Below, piece by piece: positions 1-17,336 of a stretch of DNA of 64,000 nucleotides. This stretch comes from Boletus sp. NGJ. Its lineage: Eukaryota; Basidiomycota; Agaricomycetes; Boletales; Boletaceae. The DNA is taken from positions 372,001 to 436,000 of the forward strand of contig JAGTXK010000136.1 of the NCBI GenBank assembly GCA_019096195.1, in the 5' to 3' direction. The translations under genes were made by a program, and so were the position numbers. The notes under the pieces are model-generated. The model made no database searches. It saw only the letters and a list, made by a program, of their open reading frames with translations, and was not told the DNA's origin. Every line of letters starts with the position of its first letter. The stretch's first letter is position 1.

Positions 1-2261
1 CCATGTCCCCCGGAGTGGCGATCCCGGACATCCGCAGGCGAGGGCTGGCAGGGGCAGACATCGGCAAAAACCGCTCCATACTCGCCCCGAACCAGTCAGT
101 ATCCTCATCATCCACCTCACCGTTCGCGTTCAGGAATGCGTCGGGGTATGCCCGCCTCAACGCCAATTGTCTCGACTTGGAGTACTCAATGCCAAGGTTT
201 TTCCAGTCCAACAACGGACTTAATCGCTCCACCCGATTGCGTTGATTAATCCGTTGTCGCCGTGTCTTGTTACAGAACTTGAACATGAAGTTCGTTAGGT
301 TGCTGACAGAGTGTTCGACAGATTGCATCCGCCGATCGACGATGTAGCAGCCTTCATCCTCCGGTCTTTCGATCAAATCTTGCATGAAACACCCGAATCC
401 AGACAAATTGGTGGTGACAGACGGAACCCCCATCTGACCTCGTGGTCAGCCACATTGTCATCAATATCGGACACACTACTCACAACCGTACACTCTGCTG
501 GCGTGTAGCCCCATGGCTCGTAGTAGCTCGGGAACACACCCAGGTGGCACCCTCTCACGAACTCCTCGTAGTCAAGGCCCAAGACGGGGTTGTTCGAGTT
601 CAAAAAGTCAGGATGGAAAACCACCTTCACCCTGTCAGACGGGGCATTGAACAGTTTGACGCGACGGAGCTGGTTTAGAATTGGGTCGTTGGCATCATCA
701 GCCATGTTGTGCGTGACAATCGGGGGGTACGAGCTGCGTTTGAGCGCAAATATTCGCCGTTTCAGCAATACCTGGTCCTCCGCGGACAAGAGATCATGCG
801 GTTGAAGTTCCATTTTGCCCTCCCTGTGGAGTTAAGTACTTGGTTTGCATCTGGACCGTCATGTAGCGGTAATCGACAGCACGCACCCATGATACCTGGC
901 AGCATGCTCGAACAAGCGAGCACCAATTCGGTTTTGTACTTCAGTAACGGTGTCCTTCAATTGTTTCATGACCGCTTGCCCTTTGAGAGCATCGACCGTG
1001 TAAGAGTTCGTCGCAGCAGGCATGATGATGAACGCAACGACGGTCGTCTTCGAGCCAGATTGCTGAAGGGTGTAGTTTAGACCTGTCTATAATGTAGTAA
1101 AACAGAAGACCATGCATCTGAATTTGGACATGCTCACGTGCGAGCGATTCAATGAACATATCCACCCCCTTGTTCCGATATTCGTACCGACCGGCGGTAA
1201 ACATCTTTCAGAGACTTCAGTAACGCATGTAGAAGATCAACGGAGAGAACTGACATAGAGCGTATTGTCGAGATCGAAATCATAGTAACCATAAAAGTGA
1301 CCCCGGACAAACTCGTGAATCTTGGATTTTGCGGTAGCGTGCAGATTCTGGAACTCGTGCATCGCTTGGAATTTGACGACATTGAGCCCATTGGGTACAA
1401 TGCCGTCCGGCTTGCGCTTCAAAAGGTGCTCCGATTCGTAGGCCGTGATGTCTGATACCGTCGTAAAAACGTCCGAGCAGTGTGCAGACGCTCGTTCGAT
1501 ACAATAGCGGTGGTATATGCCTCGTTTGCCAGCTTCATGGTCGACGTCAAAGTACTGGAGGTTGTTGTAAAAATCGACACTCCCGGCGCAGAGATAACGA
1601 CCGAGGAGGGTAGCGTGGGTCGTGAACACGGTCGTGACGTCGACGTGTCTCTTTTCGGCATAGCGGGATGGCGACCCCGGCCTGCCATTCGTGAAAGTGG
1701 GCGACGACGGCAGCGTGGAGCTGTCGCGTCACATACTGATCGATTGCCGGCCGATACCGGTGAGTGGAGTAAGACGGGAGACGACGGATCACATACCTCC
1801 CCGAGGAACCAGGCGACGAGGTATCCAAAAAGGATCGTGTCGTTCGTCTCAGTGTCATGGGGCGGGGTAGGGATGCCAGCCAAATTCCACAGGTCTGCCT
1901 TCCACTCGTCGAGTCGATGGAATGCGCTGCCAGTGTCAAACAAGAGCACGCGGGGTGCACCCTCAATCAGCCAACGGCCGTACAGACATTTGACGCCTTG
2001 GACGCGCATGCTGTCTAATGTGGCTCCTAGTGTGGGATCGGTGGGCTCCTGCGCCTCGACCTCCATCGGCGCGGTTTTGTACATCAGAGGGCCGATGAGC
2101 GTGTATCGATCGCCGTATTCTGCGACGGTGACGGGCACCTTGGTCTTGATGACTGTGTAGATGCCTCCGACCTTGTTGGCGACCTCCCAAGCACATTCGA
2201 AGAGGATATGGTTTTGCACATCACGCTTTGGCGGTTCTGGGGCCTCTTCTGCCATAACCAT
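1..2261 (-). CDS. GSY1: Glycogen [starch] synthase, GT3 family (3' end beyond window)
   Basis: This enzyme transfers glucose from UDP-glucose to the non-reducing ends of glycogen in the cytosol. The N-terminal exon (about 1800-2261) carries the GT3 signature [19 protein letters not shown], with the UDP-glucose loop lysine context [14 protein letters not shown]. Later exons show [41 protein letters not shown], the [13 protein letters not shown] motif (about 1.17-1.20 kb) and the C-terminal [14 protein letters not shown] around 0.5 kb. Introns with GT-AG ends are visible, for example 434-483, where splicing gives [15 protein letters not shown], and one near 840-895. The frame stays open to base 1 (the [17 protein letters not shown] region), so the C-terminal tail lies outside. 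ATG codons at 2261 and 2255 ([11 protein letters not shown]) are the likely starts; the longer upstream frame lacks family similarity. The next gene to the right lies on the same strand, about 310 bp away. Confidence 0.96.
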
Positions 2262-2569
2262 GTGTTCGCTGGGAGGGCGATGATAAAATGGAAGATAAGA
2301 TGAGCGGGCAGATGAGTGGAAGAGTTGAGTTGAGTTTGGCCTCATACTTACGGATCAGGCGGGTGGAGTGCACGTGAGCGAGATCTCAAAACATCCCTTA
2401 ATGCGGTAACTAAGCATATTATGCCTTTGGCAGCTTGACTCAAATGAAGAATTTTTATTGGGATTGTATCGCGTTCGAGAACACAAGAAGCATGTCCCAT
2501 TCGACCGCACTCCAACGAGAATGCCGTCTCGGCGAGAGCTCGACCTCGCTTTGGTAGCGAGACTGACCC

Positions 2570-3740
2570 CTAGGCAAGGGCCGCGACAACAAGCGCCGTG
2601 ATCACTGATGACAGCAAATTGACCTTTTGGCACACATGTCATGCTGTCAATACAAGACGGAAAGCCAAGGAAGTGATACACGGACCTGGTTATTGGTCAA
2701 TACGTTTATTCCGCTGATCACCTTGACGGATTCATTCCTTTCGGGTTCTGATTCGTCCTGGAGAACCCATTTCTTGTCTGCAGAGTAGCGCGTACGTTGT
2801 AAGGTCGCTCCGAGGAGGGAATCGAGCTAGGCCATGCCCAATGGTCGTATGATGGTCGTGGTAGCTGAGAGAAGATAAGTACACACCATCGACCCGAGGA
2901 TTCCTGCGGCTGTGCCCCACCCAATCAGCGTGGGGAGCAAACTCGCCCACTCGGCTCTGCAAACACTGTTTTCCACGACAAGGCTCACGAATTGTGAAAG
3001 CCCAACGATGCATCCACCCACGGCTGACGCGATCGTGCCCCCAACAGAGATCCCGCCGTTCGTCCCTGCGGGTACTGTCTTGAGAGTCGTGATAAGGATA
3101 GGTGGGGAGCTCGAAAGAATGCCCAATTCCGAGGCCAGTGTGTCCCCGAGGCAACAAGCGAATTGGCTAGGGAACATGTTGTAAGGTATGTACATCACGC
3201 ATGCAATGAGAGGCGCACCCCAGAGTCACAAACACGAGGGCACGAGAAAGGCCATCAGCTACAGCAGGCGACATAGGACACCAGCTATCGCTGTGGTACA
3301 CATTGGGACTACGAGGTACATGGAGAGTCCGCGCGAGGAAGGACCAGGGGACCGCGTCCGGCGTAAATTCCAGGCTCCAGATCACGCACGCGACGAAAGC
3401 CGCGACACTATTGGAAAGAACCTGCCATCCGGTACGGTGACCAGAACCATGATACCCTGCTTCGAGCTGAGCTTTGCGCTGCTTACCCTCTTCCACGTGC
3501 TCGTCAACATCGGCGGGGTGGAGTTGTATGCGATGACTTACGCTTGGTCGCCCTGGATCCTAGCAAGTAGAATACCACGAGAGATATGCTTATTGCGCGT
3601 ACGTGCGTCGACATCGTTAGGAAACCAACGATGAACGCTGTTACAGCACCAGAGGGAGATAGCTTGCGCGATTTGGCTCCATTTACACTGAGATACGAAG
3701 CGAAGAGGAAAGGGAGGATGGGTAAAGTAGTCCAAGACAT
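2570..3740 (-). CDS. TMEM19 / DUF92 family integral membrane protein
   Basis: This is a multi-pass membrane protein of the TMEM19 (DUF92) family. A plant member is linked to phytyl-phosphate kinase activity, but the fungal role is unknown. The ATG at 3740 opens MSWTTLPILPFLFASYLSVN, a hydrophobic first segment, followed by KLSPSGAVTAFIVGFLT, the family N-terminal motif. Later exons give RTGWQVLSNSVAAFVACV and the diagnostic CCLGDTLASELGILS with TTLKTVPAGTNGGIS (about 3.0-3.2 kb), then DSLLGATLQRTRYS and SGINVLTNNQ (about 2.70-2.83 kb). A last small intron (start near 2.68 kb, acceptor near 2.63 kb) joins NNQ to VNLLSSVITALVV and a TAG at 2572-2570. Without that intron the protein would stop a few residues earlier. 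At least four exons; internal borders are approximate. Confidence 0.88.
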
Positions 3741-3970
3741 TGCAAATTTTAGCCTCGTTCAGGGCCTTAGTTAGTTTTCACCAACTTGGGGGGTCGTGAT
3801 GGCAAATCCTCCCAAAAATGACCGAGTCAAAGCCAAGTACTAAGTACTATCGCGTTTGTGGTAGCTTTTGTGCTACCCACTCCAAGTACGCAGGTCACAT
3901 AACCACATCATACTGTGTAAATACATTGAGTGGAATGCAACGGCCAAAATTCAAGCTCAAGCTTCAAGTT

Positions 3971-5598
3971 TCAAGTCCCTGCTCTAGGCGGTCTACCGAG
4001 CGACGATAGTGAGACTATTGACGTCGAAGATCCCCTACCCCTTCGACCTGCCCCTAAAGGTTCCTGATAATGCTTGGTCTCATAATCCCACGTAGCAAAC
4101 ATCTGCGCATCTGGAAGCGTGAACGACGCAGCATCTTGCCCATTGGTTGTACCCCCGTCTTCACCCCCTTTACCTCCTTGTGTCGTAGACATGGCCAGCG
4201 AGGAATTCCACGGTGCTGGGATACCTGCACCGTAATAAAGCTTCTGTGATCCTCGTTGCAAAACGGGAGGATGAGTAAGGCGTGACGTGCGCGACAGTAC
4301 GGGACCCTATATATATATTGACCTCAGTAACGCACTTGTTCGAAAGCAAATATACATACAGGTAGAACTTGACGAGCAAGCTCTGGAAGTCTGGAGGACT
4401 GCTGCGAGGCGAGGAATACAGGCTTGTCGTTGGAAAAGACGGGCCGAGGAGGCGCAGGGGGAAGCATTGGTCTCTTGTCTGAGTCCTTGTCGAAGTCCTT
4501 TCCAGAACGAATATCTTCTAATGCACTATGAGCAATAGGGTAGGATGGCCCAATGGGTGCGACGCGAGGGGTACATGGTCCGACATTTGCGTATAGTGTC
4601 GGCGGCGCATCCCATCGAGTGTTGTGTTGAACGTGAGAGAGAAGTGCCATTGCCACCTTGTGTTTTGCAGGGTTAGGTGGCCCTGGTTGGGAGACGGGAT
4701 GCGTTAGTATATGATGGTAAGCAGCCAAAAGAGCTTGTTGGGTCGACGGCGTTGCGAACCGAGAGGGTTGGAACTTGGACGTTCGCGTTGCAGAGGGTTG
4801 AGATGGCAGATGCCACGATGGGGTGCTAGCGAGGACGGACTCAGCATACGGAACCTGGATGAGGTAGTCTCCAGCAGTGATTGATGTAATATGTTGTGGG
4901 AGTGGCGACGGGGGTCTTTCCATCTTGACTGCATGAGGGGCGGGTGCAGGTGAGGGGGAGTGCGGCCGGGAGGCGTCGGGGAACGGTGGTAGAAAATCAG
5001 GAGTGAAAGATGCTATCGGATGTTCGCGATATGATAGCGGTTCTGTGAACCAGTCGACAGCTTCAGCTGGAAACGATCCGCCAGCATCGCTTAGCTCGTC
5101 GTCAGACTCTGTACCATCTTCTGCAACCCCGTCGATGATTGGGACATCCTCAAGGAGTGGTGCGTAATGCAGAAGGATGGGATCATCCTCAAAAACGTGC
5201 CCTTCTCCAAGATAACCTACAGAGCAGAACGTGTCGATAAACGTGAGATGGACCAAGTGGATCGTACCTCTGAAATCTGCGAGGTCGTCGAGCCTTTTGG
5301 CACTGCTAGATGCATACCTAGACAGCTCCACCCCTTCCGTGCTGCAGTATTCACCCAACTCGTCCAAATTGGTCCCAAGCTCTTCAAGACAAGCAACAAA
5401 GTCGTGAACAGACAACCTTGATCGCCCTGCAAGCTCGGAAAATTGGCCGCACGCAGACGCTAGGAGGACGAGATATCTGGTCAACAAGTTGGAGAGAACA
5501 GACATTGCTTGGGCAGAGGTTCGAGCGAAACTGTGCGCATGCAAAATCTTCATTACTACTGAGTCGACGATCACAGCAGTAGCGGCTGGTGAGGCCAT
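3971..5598 (-). CDS. Bromodomain-associated histone-fold (BTP/Bromo_TP) protein, TAF3/TAF8-like
   Basis: Residues of about 5-75 form a helical histone-fold-like segment: VVMKILHAHSFARTSAQAMS, LLTRYLVLLASACGQFSELA and RLSVHDFVACLEELG. This is the layout of the Bromo_TP domain found in TFIID subunits TAF3/TAF8 and other nuclear proteins. The rest is a long low-complexity tail rich in Pro and Ser with an acidic patch (EDGTESDDELSDAGG), predicted disordered. I chose the ATG at 5598 (MASPAATAV); the longer frame would need a GTG start. The reading frame stays open to 4324, but a GT-AG intron starting near 4372 and ending near 4311 (TATATAG) allows splicing into a second exon. That exon ends at a TGA at 3973-3971 after a Gly/Arg-rich stretch (AGRRGRGSS). 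Membership of TFIID is inferred from the fold alone. Confidence 0.75.
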
Positions 5599-5817
5599 CT
5601 GTAGTTGAGTGACTTGTCTGTGCACTTGGAAGAGCTAAGCGAAGCTCGTGAATGATGGCTGTGCAAGTCATACTCGGACATTCGTTTCAGACATCACAAA
5701 CAGGTACCATAGGGACATCATGAATACATAAAGAATTTTCATCAAGGGGGCGAGAATACCGCCAAAGTTCTTTGAACGTAGACCGCCTTTTACCGGGTTG
5801 CTTTGTCCGCTGAATGC

Positions 5818-10814
<4,997 letters not shown>

Positions 10815-11096
10815 TCCAGGCCTGTATTGTTACATCGCTGGTGCTCTCTCATGCACGGACTTTTTGATAGCAACGTATCTAAATTTTCTCGGTGCTCTGT
10901 AAAGTATTTCACACTAAGTATAATTCTGAATCATTGCGGGAATAGAAGGAGTTGGGTGAGAAGTGGAAACGTTTAGGGGCTCATGTATACATAAGTCAGT
11001 ACGTGTCGTCTGGGTGAAAATACCTGTCACGTGCATGCTTGATGACCGCGTCTCTCTCGAGTGCGACATCACTTCAAACTGAAACTGTTCGTCAAC

Positions 11097-14000
11097 ATGT
11101 GGTTGCTAACAGGGCCATTTGACTCCGGGAGTGGGGATGTCTCCACCACCAGTGAGTCTCTTTGACGATGCATCCGTCGCTCTCGTCAACGTTTGGCGCC
11201 CAGAGACAAAGTTGATCAAGACTGGCCGCAAGATGCCCCTTGGTCGTAAAGATAGACCGCTACTGGTGAACAACAAGAAAATATCTCGCGACCACTGCGA
11301 GTTCGCGGTGGGCCCTTGTTTGCAAGACGACGTGGTGCGTGTCCAAGGTAGCAAATGAAATGAATCTCGGTATAACTGTACATGTGCTCCAGCCCAATCT
11401 TTCCTTTGTCCCGACGCTAGAGATATACAATGCAAAGGAAAAACCAATATCGGTTGACCGAGACGGCCAAGCCATCATCGTGAATCCTTCATCTTCGTGC
11501 GAACTCAAGTCAGGGGATAAGGTCAATGTAGTGGTGGGGATAGCCATTGAGTGGGTCTTGTGTTCGTGAATAGCGTCCTATATCTCTGACAGATATGGCA
11601 GGGTGCACTGGCGGCGTATCGCATGTTTTCTTCCGCCTTCCCGGTCGCTGGCATCTATATCAAGCGAAGACTGTGCCGCATTAGGTGTGTTCTGCATCAC
11701 ATAGGCAAACTAGAGTTCTAATGTCGACTTAAGGCATAAGTCTGATAACCTCTCCGAGCTCGCTTGCGACTCACCATCTCACTCCCAAGTATGAAACCAC
11801 CGTCCCGTTGGCTACATCCTTGCTATCGGCTACTCAACTTGTGAAAGTAGAATGGTTACAAGAACTCATCCGCCTAGGAACCACGGCTGATGATAGTCAC
11901 CCCTTCAAACTGGTACCTCTGGAACAGTGCTTCACCCCTCCACTGGAGAGCAAATACAGACCAATCTTCTCTCCCTCCCTCGCTCCTTCGTTCAAGTCTT
12001 TCAAGTTCTGGGAGCCGAACGAGGAGAGACTTCATCTCCTCAAGGGATACCGGTTCGTTCTACTGTGTGACATGGAGGGACAAGTCGATGGGGATACCAG
12101 GGAGTTGATCATTCGTGGCGACGGGGAGTACGAATGCTTCCCCCTGACGACCGGGGAAGCAAAGTGGAGACAAATGCTGGCCAAGGCAAAAAGGAAAGTG
12201 GACGAGGCTGGTTTGAAAGTTGCCATCGTTGCCCGTGAGCACGTAGTGCAGGCTACCGTTGGTGAGAACAAGTGGCAGGAAATGACTGCTGAGGCCCAAA
12301 GGTATACGCATCGTTCTGCATTATCATGCTAGGGGACTCATTTTGTGAAATACAGTCTCTCTCTCCCGCTTGTCAATCTGGACACGCTGATGGATGCTGT
12401 GATGAACACTGATATTTCGCTAATAAATGCAGGGTCCTCGAGTCAAGGTAATTTTGTTCTGTGCCTCGTCGGTCTTTTCTTACACCCATAGTAGGTGCTT
12501 TGGCCGAGAGGGAATCACCTCTTCCCGACTTTGTTCCGAATACCCATCCAAATGAACCGTCACTGCCTACTACGCCGGAGAAAGCCCCCACGAAGCCAAA
12601 TAATGTTCATCGCAAATCTCCCTCTCCCTCACCACCGCCCATGCTTTTTGGCTTGCCGATCCCTCCTCCGCCCAGCAAGGTATGCGGATATATTATCCTC
12701 CTGACCTGTCGGATCTGATTTCTTTCAGACTCTTATTCGTCGAACTAAGCCCTTGTCGACAACGAGTCGTGCAGAAGAACCTGTTTCGTCCAACATCAAG
12801 GATGATACCCAGGCGGAAAACCCAGGATACACTCTTCCTCCAGTACGCCCAGTTCATATTCTCCAAAATAGATTAATTTTGAACGTCAAGTTAGCTCCCT
12901 GTCATGACACGATCGACCAAGCTGAAGCGACGAACACCTGCTTCGGCTCCTTCAGTCGAAGAAGCCATTGCAGAAGACGAGACGAGAGAAGAACCGCCAC
13001 TCAAGAAGTTCAAAGCACTTTTCGATGCAAGTGATCCGGACAAGATGACTGTCGATCCACATGGTCTCCGGGATGCATATGACACCGCAATGGTGGATTC
13101 TGTTGGCTTTACCCAGGGTGACGAGAGCATCACCCAAAATGACTCGCGACCATCACATTCCCAAGTAGCTGCTCCCCAACCAATACTTGATGTAGTCGCT
13201 GAGGAAGAAGAAGAGAGTGGTCATTCGCTCGCCGGGCCCACTGTATCTGCATTGCCTCACCCTCATCGGAACTCCCCTTTACTACAAGAAGCCCAAGAAT
13301 CAGACGTGGATGCTCCGCAGAACTCTGGAACGAGTGGTAGAGCACCAGGGAAGCGAACCAGGTCTAAACCCGTGCAAAAAAGTCATCAGATCGACACTGA
13401 CCCAGCCTTCTTAACTGCCCTTGCATCAAGGAAAGGAAAGAAAAAGACGGCCGAGGATGAGTTTGATCGAGAATTCAATAAGCTTCGTATTTCAAGACCA
13501 GATATCCATCGCGAGGAAGAAGAACAGGCATGGGAAATTCTTGGAGACTTTGACATCGAGGCGAGGAATTTGCGGGGGAACTTCATCGTCGTGATTGACT
13601 TGGAGGTCTTTCGCCGGAATTCTGATCGCAAGGGTAAAGCAGGTGCGACGTGTGCCTATGATGGTCGGCCGAACTTCAAGAGGTTTAAGAAGGTACATGT
13701 TGTTGACGTTCGTTGTGCTTGTCTCTTGAACATCTTCTTAGACACCAACCCCTTCGTCGCGTGCTCCTATCGAGCTTGTGGCTAGGGCTGAACACGATTA
13801 CGGGGTGGGCTCAGGTATGTTTGAGAGGCCTTCTTAAACCACGACTTCCCTTAATTATTGCACAACAGGTTACTGGAAGGGTGGCACTTCAGAGGATCAA
13901 GAGACTTTAACTCCTACCCAAACCACAGGCACTCAGAAGCGGCGTGCTCCGACCGTTTTAGAATCGGATGACGCTAACACCAATGTTCCGGCTGCTAAAA

Positions 14001-14263
14001 CAATAAAAAGGACGGCTCGTAAAGCCCCGCAATCGAAGGGAAGCGCAGTAGCTGCACAGCTGTTCTTGGATTCGGACGAGGAATACTCTGCAACGCCAGT
14101 AGAGGACCTCCAAGGGACTACAGGAAAGTCCAATACAGGAAAGATTGATTTTGTACCCAACTTGCCCGCAAGGGGAAGTAAACGACGTCATATCATTGTG
14201 GATGATGACTCGGACGATGGTGTAGCATTCAAAGGGTTTGGCAAGAAGAAAAAATTACGGTAA
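11097..14263 (+). CDS. NBS1: Nbs1 (nibrin), FHA-BRCT subunit of the Mre11-Rad50-Nbs1 complex
   Basis: Nbs1 targets the Mre11-Rad50 nuclease to DNA double-strand breaks and activates Tel1/ATM signalling. Exon 1 (11097-11151) encodes MWLLTGPFDSGS and ends at a perfect GTGAGT donor. Exon 2 from 11204 gives the FHA phosphopeptide-binding core GRKDRPLLVNNKKISRDHCEF, with the Arg, Ser and His of the family, then LEIYNAKEKPISVDRDG after the next intron. The BRCT part shows VHWRRIACFLPPSRSL, THHLTPKYETTVPLATSLLS and LVKVEWLQELIRLG (11.6-11.9 kb). A second BRCT-like stretch follows at 12.0-12.4 kb, then a long disordered Ser/Pro/Asp-rich region. Toward the C-terminus come LRGNFIVVIDLEVFRR, GRPNFKRFKK and an acidic FLDSDEE patch. 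The end is VAFKGFGKKKKLR then TAA at 14263. About ten exons; I checked only the first ones closely. Confidence 0.9.
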
Positions 14264-14303
14264 CGATCTAGTCCATTTGTAACCTACACCTCTATGATGC
14301 CCG

Positions 14304-16191
14304 CTAGAGAGCTCTCGAAGCTAATTCATCATGAATGGAAAAGCCTAGCAAACGTTGCGTTTTCGCGGCGACCCGACCGCCGGTTTGACTGAATTAAAGT
14401 TAAGTTGTGGCACTCGAACGTGCGGGGGGAGAGCAAGCGTACCGTTGTTCTTGACAGACAAAGCTTTCTGGAGCGCCTTCCCAATCATCAAGCACGTTCT
14501 TGGTCGCATTATTCTGGGATCCGTCGTCGTCTCCAGTACCAAAAAGGTCTAATGCCAATCGAGTATGGCTTACACCTGCGTAGGTTGTCACGCATCGTGG
14601 GTTGATCAGGATACGAGCTGGGGTGTATGCCGAGTTTGGTACAGTTAGTCCAGTAACTGGAAGCTCTTCTAGAGGAAGCTCAGAGTCTGGCATGGCGTCG
14701 AAATCTGAACCTGCATTGGCATCGGAATCCACGGGAGTTTCAGGTGCCTGCCGGCGATGCTTGCTCCGAAACCCTGTTTTAGCTTTTATGTAGCGGGGGG
14801 CACCGTCGGACCCTTCGTCATCTTGGACACCTTCCAGTGCTTTGCTAACCCAAAGGTCCCTGCAAAACCATGCTTGACTGCTATCCAAACAAGGTGCATC
14901 CGAGGAGCGTTGAGGCGAGGTGTCTGAGGAAGACGAATTGTGAAAATCCAAGCCATAGCGATACTTCAAACCCTTGTAATAGGATTGGGCAGGATCTACG
15001 ACATGCGTGCCAGCCTCGCAGCAGAACACTTGAAAGGGGAGGTGTTGAGTGTACCGAGTAGCTCCATTCTTGTCTCGGGGGGGTACACCATCGGGCTTTG
15101 ATGAAGACTTGGATTGTCGAAATTGATCGCCATGGATATCTCGAGTACGCCACCTAAAGAGGGAGTAATACTAAGGTCCGTGTGTTCGCGGCTGTTCGTC
15201 TGAACTCACCTATCAGAGAAAATGAACTGCCCTCCCGATTCAGCCCAGTCCATCCCACATACCATTGCGGCTTCGTTCGCAACGCTGACCCTTAGTGTCT
15301 CTAAAATGTCGTTGGGACACGTGAATCCTTTGAGCCAGATTACACGGTTGAAAGAGATTTGTCTCTTTTCGTGGAGTTCTAGCAGTGGTTCTAACGCGAG
15401 GTTTCGCATATATGCCTCCTCAGAGGGGTAGTATGCAGCTGCGGGGTCATCGGTCATCGATGGGACGCGGTTAATTCTATAAGGTACACCAAGAAGGGTC
15501 AATACCGCTTCACAGAGATCCGTGAGGGTTGGTGTGGAATCGGTGGAGCCATAATCCAACATCGAGACGAACAGGTTGGAGGTGCCAAGACGCTTTGCTA
15601 ATTGAACTATCACGGCGAGTTGGTCGACAAGAAAATGGTCTGCAGAGTGTATGGCCAGTGCTATGTAGTAGAGTCGATCATCTTTGGCAAGGTCGTCGTA
15701 GGCATCTTCGTCGATGTTCTTGTTTTGTCCGAAAGGGCGGACCAAGGTAGGGCAGTAGGCGGCAACCCAACCGTTCAGTGAAAGAAGCCCTTCTACCGCG
15801 CTGAGCACGCTTTGAGTATCCGCTTGGCTGGTTCCCTTGCCTGTGATGCTAAACTAGAGGTCAATGCTCTCCCGAACAAGGAAAAAAAAATAGGATTCTA
15901 CGCTCACAACGGCACCTGGTATTGTTCCCAAAAGTTACTGACGCCAGCAAATATTAGACCGTCAAATATGTCAGGTCTGGCATCTCTACCCATCCTCCGT
16001 TGTAGTGATTTGTATTTCTGAGCATTCAGATTCTTCAACCCAGTAACTCGCTCGATCACGTTGTATCCCTGGTACTCGGAGATAGAAGACGGGGTTGTCT
16101 CAGATGAGGAGAAAAGAAAAAAGAACCCTGCCAGAAATAGGGTAAGAGCAAAAAGTCTTGTCAGAGTGTTTCTTCTGAGAGTGATGGCCAT
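14304..16191 (-). CDS. GT69 family glycosyltransferase (CAP59/CMT1-type mannosyltransferase)
   Basis: This is a predicted type II Golgi membrane protein of CAZy family GT69, which includes the Cryptococcus capsule proteins Cap59 and Cmt1 (alpha-1,3-mannosyltransferase). The ATG at 16191 opens MAITLRRNTLTRLFALTLFL, a short cytosolic stretch and one signal-anchor helix ending GFFFLFSSSE. The catalytic region in the next exon (15206-15840) shows YIALAIHSADHFLVDQLAVI, LFVSMLDYGSTDSTPTLTDL, VIWLKGFTCPNDILETL and MVCGMDWAESGGQFIFSD. The last large exon (about 14.43-15.16 kb) gives RILINPRCVTTYAGVSH and RLALDLFG. The frame runs to a TAA near 14400, but a small intron (GTACGC to TTCAG) would lead to a TAG at 14306-14304; both ends are possible. 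It lies tail to tail with NBS1, about 40 bp apart. Substrate and product are unknown; Agaricomycetes have several paralogues. Confidence 0.88.
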
Positions 16192-16290
16192 GCAGGAGTG
16201 GACTACAACCGCAATTGCAAAATTGGGTAAGCCTTCAACAAGTCTTGATCCAGTTTGACAACAATATAATTGAATCACTGAAAAAGGGAA

Positions 16291-16375
16291 CCGACCTTAG
16301 CTCAGTTGGAAGAGCGCGAGACTGTAATGGGTAAACGTCATCTTGAGGTCGCCTGTTCGAGCCAGGCAGGTCGGA
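16291..16375 (+). tRNA. tRNA-Tyr (GUA) with a 12 nt intron
   Basis: The acceptor stem CCGACCT pairs with AGGTCGG and is followed by discriminator A. The A box TAGCTCAGTTGG and B box GTTCGAGCC are intact. The anticodon arm CGAGA...TCTTG closes a loop with GTA. A 12-base intron (16328-16339) sits one base 3' of the anticodon, the canonical position; nuclear tRNA-Tyr genes in fungi are normally intron-bearing. A T-rich stretch from 16376 can terminate Pol III. It marks the border between the gene-dense left part and the repeat-filled right part. Confidence 0.96.
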
Positions 16376-17166
16376 TTTTGGGTAAATTTTTATATTTGAC
16401 CCAAATTTTCTTTCATTGAAGCTCTTTTCAGAGGATTGTGTGTGAGATATCAGAACTAGCAAGCATGCATGTAACCACTTGTCGGCCCTGTCAGCCCCCA
16501 TTCTATGGACCAAGATACATCCTCACTTGTAGTTGTACCACATGCTTTACATTTTTGTACCTACTTGCCTATGTTCTTTATTAACTTGACCCTTCATTTC
16601 ATATGATACCTTTTGTGCTTGAGTATTTATACCTACAAGTATATAGTTTCTCATTTGATGACCACTACTACCTCAGTCCATCTGTAAAAATCACTCTTGC
16701 AATAGAGTACTACATAGCCTACAAAGCTCTTGTAGCACTGTTGACTTCCCTCCATTTTGTAGTACTGTGTAGCACTCTATAGCTCCTCCAAGCTCTACTG
16801 ATCACTACCAAAGTAAGCCATAGCAACTATTATTATTGTCAGAATCATACTGCATATGTAGGTCAACATACAGTATTGTAGCATGACAGAGTAGTAACAT
16901 GCCACCACAGCCACAGCTGCAGCATGTATCCTTGCTACTAATCCTTCTGAAACTCAAGTATGGCATTCTGGATTGCTGCTCTTGGAATAGGCTTCTTCTT
17001 CAATCCCTCACCCCCAAGTTCAGATACTACCTCAGCATATGCACTATATTCCATGAGTATGTTAAAGAACTGGTTGAGTGGAACTCACAAACCATTCATT
17101 TTCATATATCTGTTGCATTAATTTATTGAGAATTTGGAGATTCACCATTTTGGAGTTAAACCACTG
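16376..17166. other. Unassigned A+T-rich spacer
   Basis: About 0.8 kb with no reading frame that resembles a known protein. It holds short recurring words (variants of GTAGCAC, CTCTAC) but no clear tandem array. Its right part may still belong to the 3' end of the DUF6532-like pseudogene that follows. Confidence 0.5.
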
Positions 17167-17336
17167 CATTAGAAAAACTGCAAAAAGTCTGAATTGACTG
17201 GACTGGACTGGATTGACTGGAGCCAGTAAAATCAGTATTCCAGAAGACCAGAATCCTAGCAGATCAGTAAACCAGTTATTTCAGTAAACCAGTCCAGTCC
17301 AGTCAATTCAGACTTTTTTTTTCAGTTTTTCTAATG
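17167..17336. mobile_element. Foldback MITE, about 170 bp
   Basis: The two ends are inverted copies over about 43 bases: CATTAGAAAAACTG at the left, then AAAGTCTGAATTGACTGGAC, and the mirror sequence ending CAGTTTTTCTAATG at the right. The arms differ mainly in the length of an A tract. A TA lies at the same position in each end (CAT TA GAAAAAC and GTTTTTC TA ATG), so a TA duplication with termini starting GAAAAACTG is the simplest reading, as for Tc1/mariner-type MITEs. It has no coding capacity and lies within the DUF6532-like pseudogene remains. Confidence 0.8.

Noticed and set aside
1480-2160. 226-codon plus-strand open frame
   Set aside because: It is antisense to conserved glycogen synthase exons, has no family motif, and arises from their G+C-rich codon use.
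2355-2681. 108-codon minus-strand frame between glycogen synthase and the TMEM19 gene
   Set aside because: It overlaps the last intron and exon of the TMEM19 gene in another frame and lacks any motif.
16899-17129. Small plus-strand frame of 76 codons
   Set aside because: No similarity and no exon context; A+T-rich spacer.
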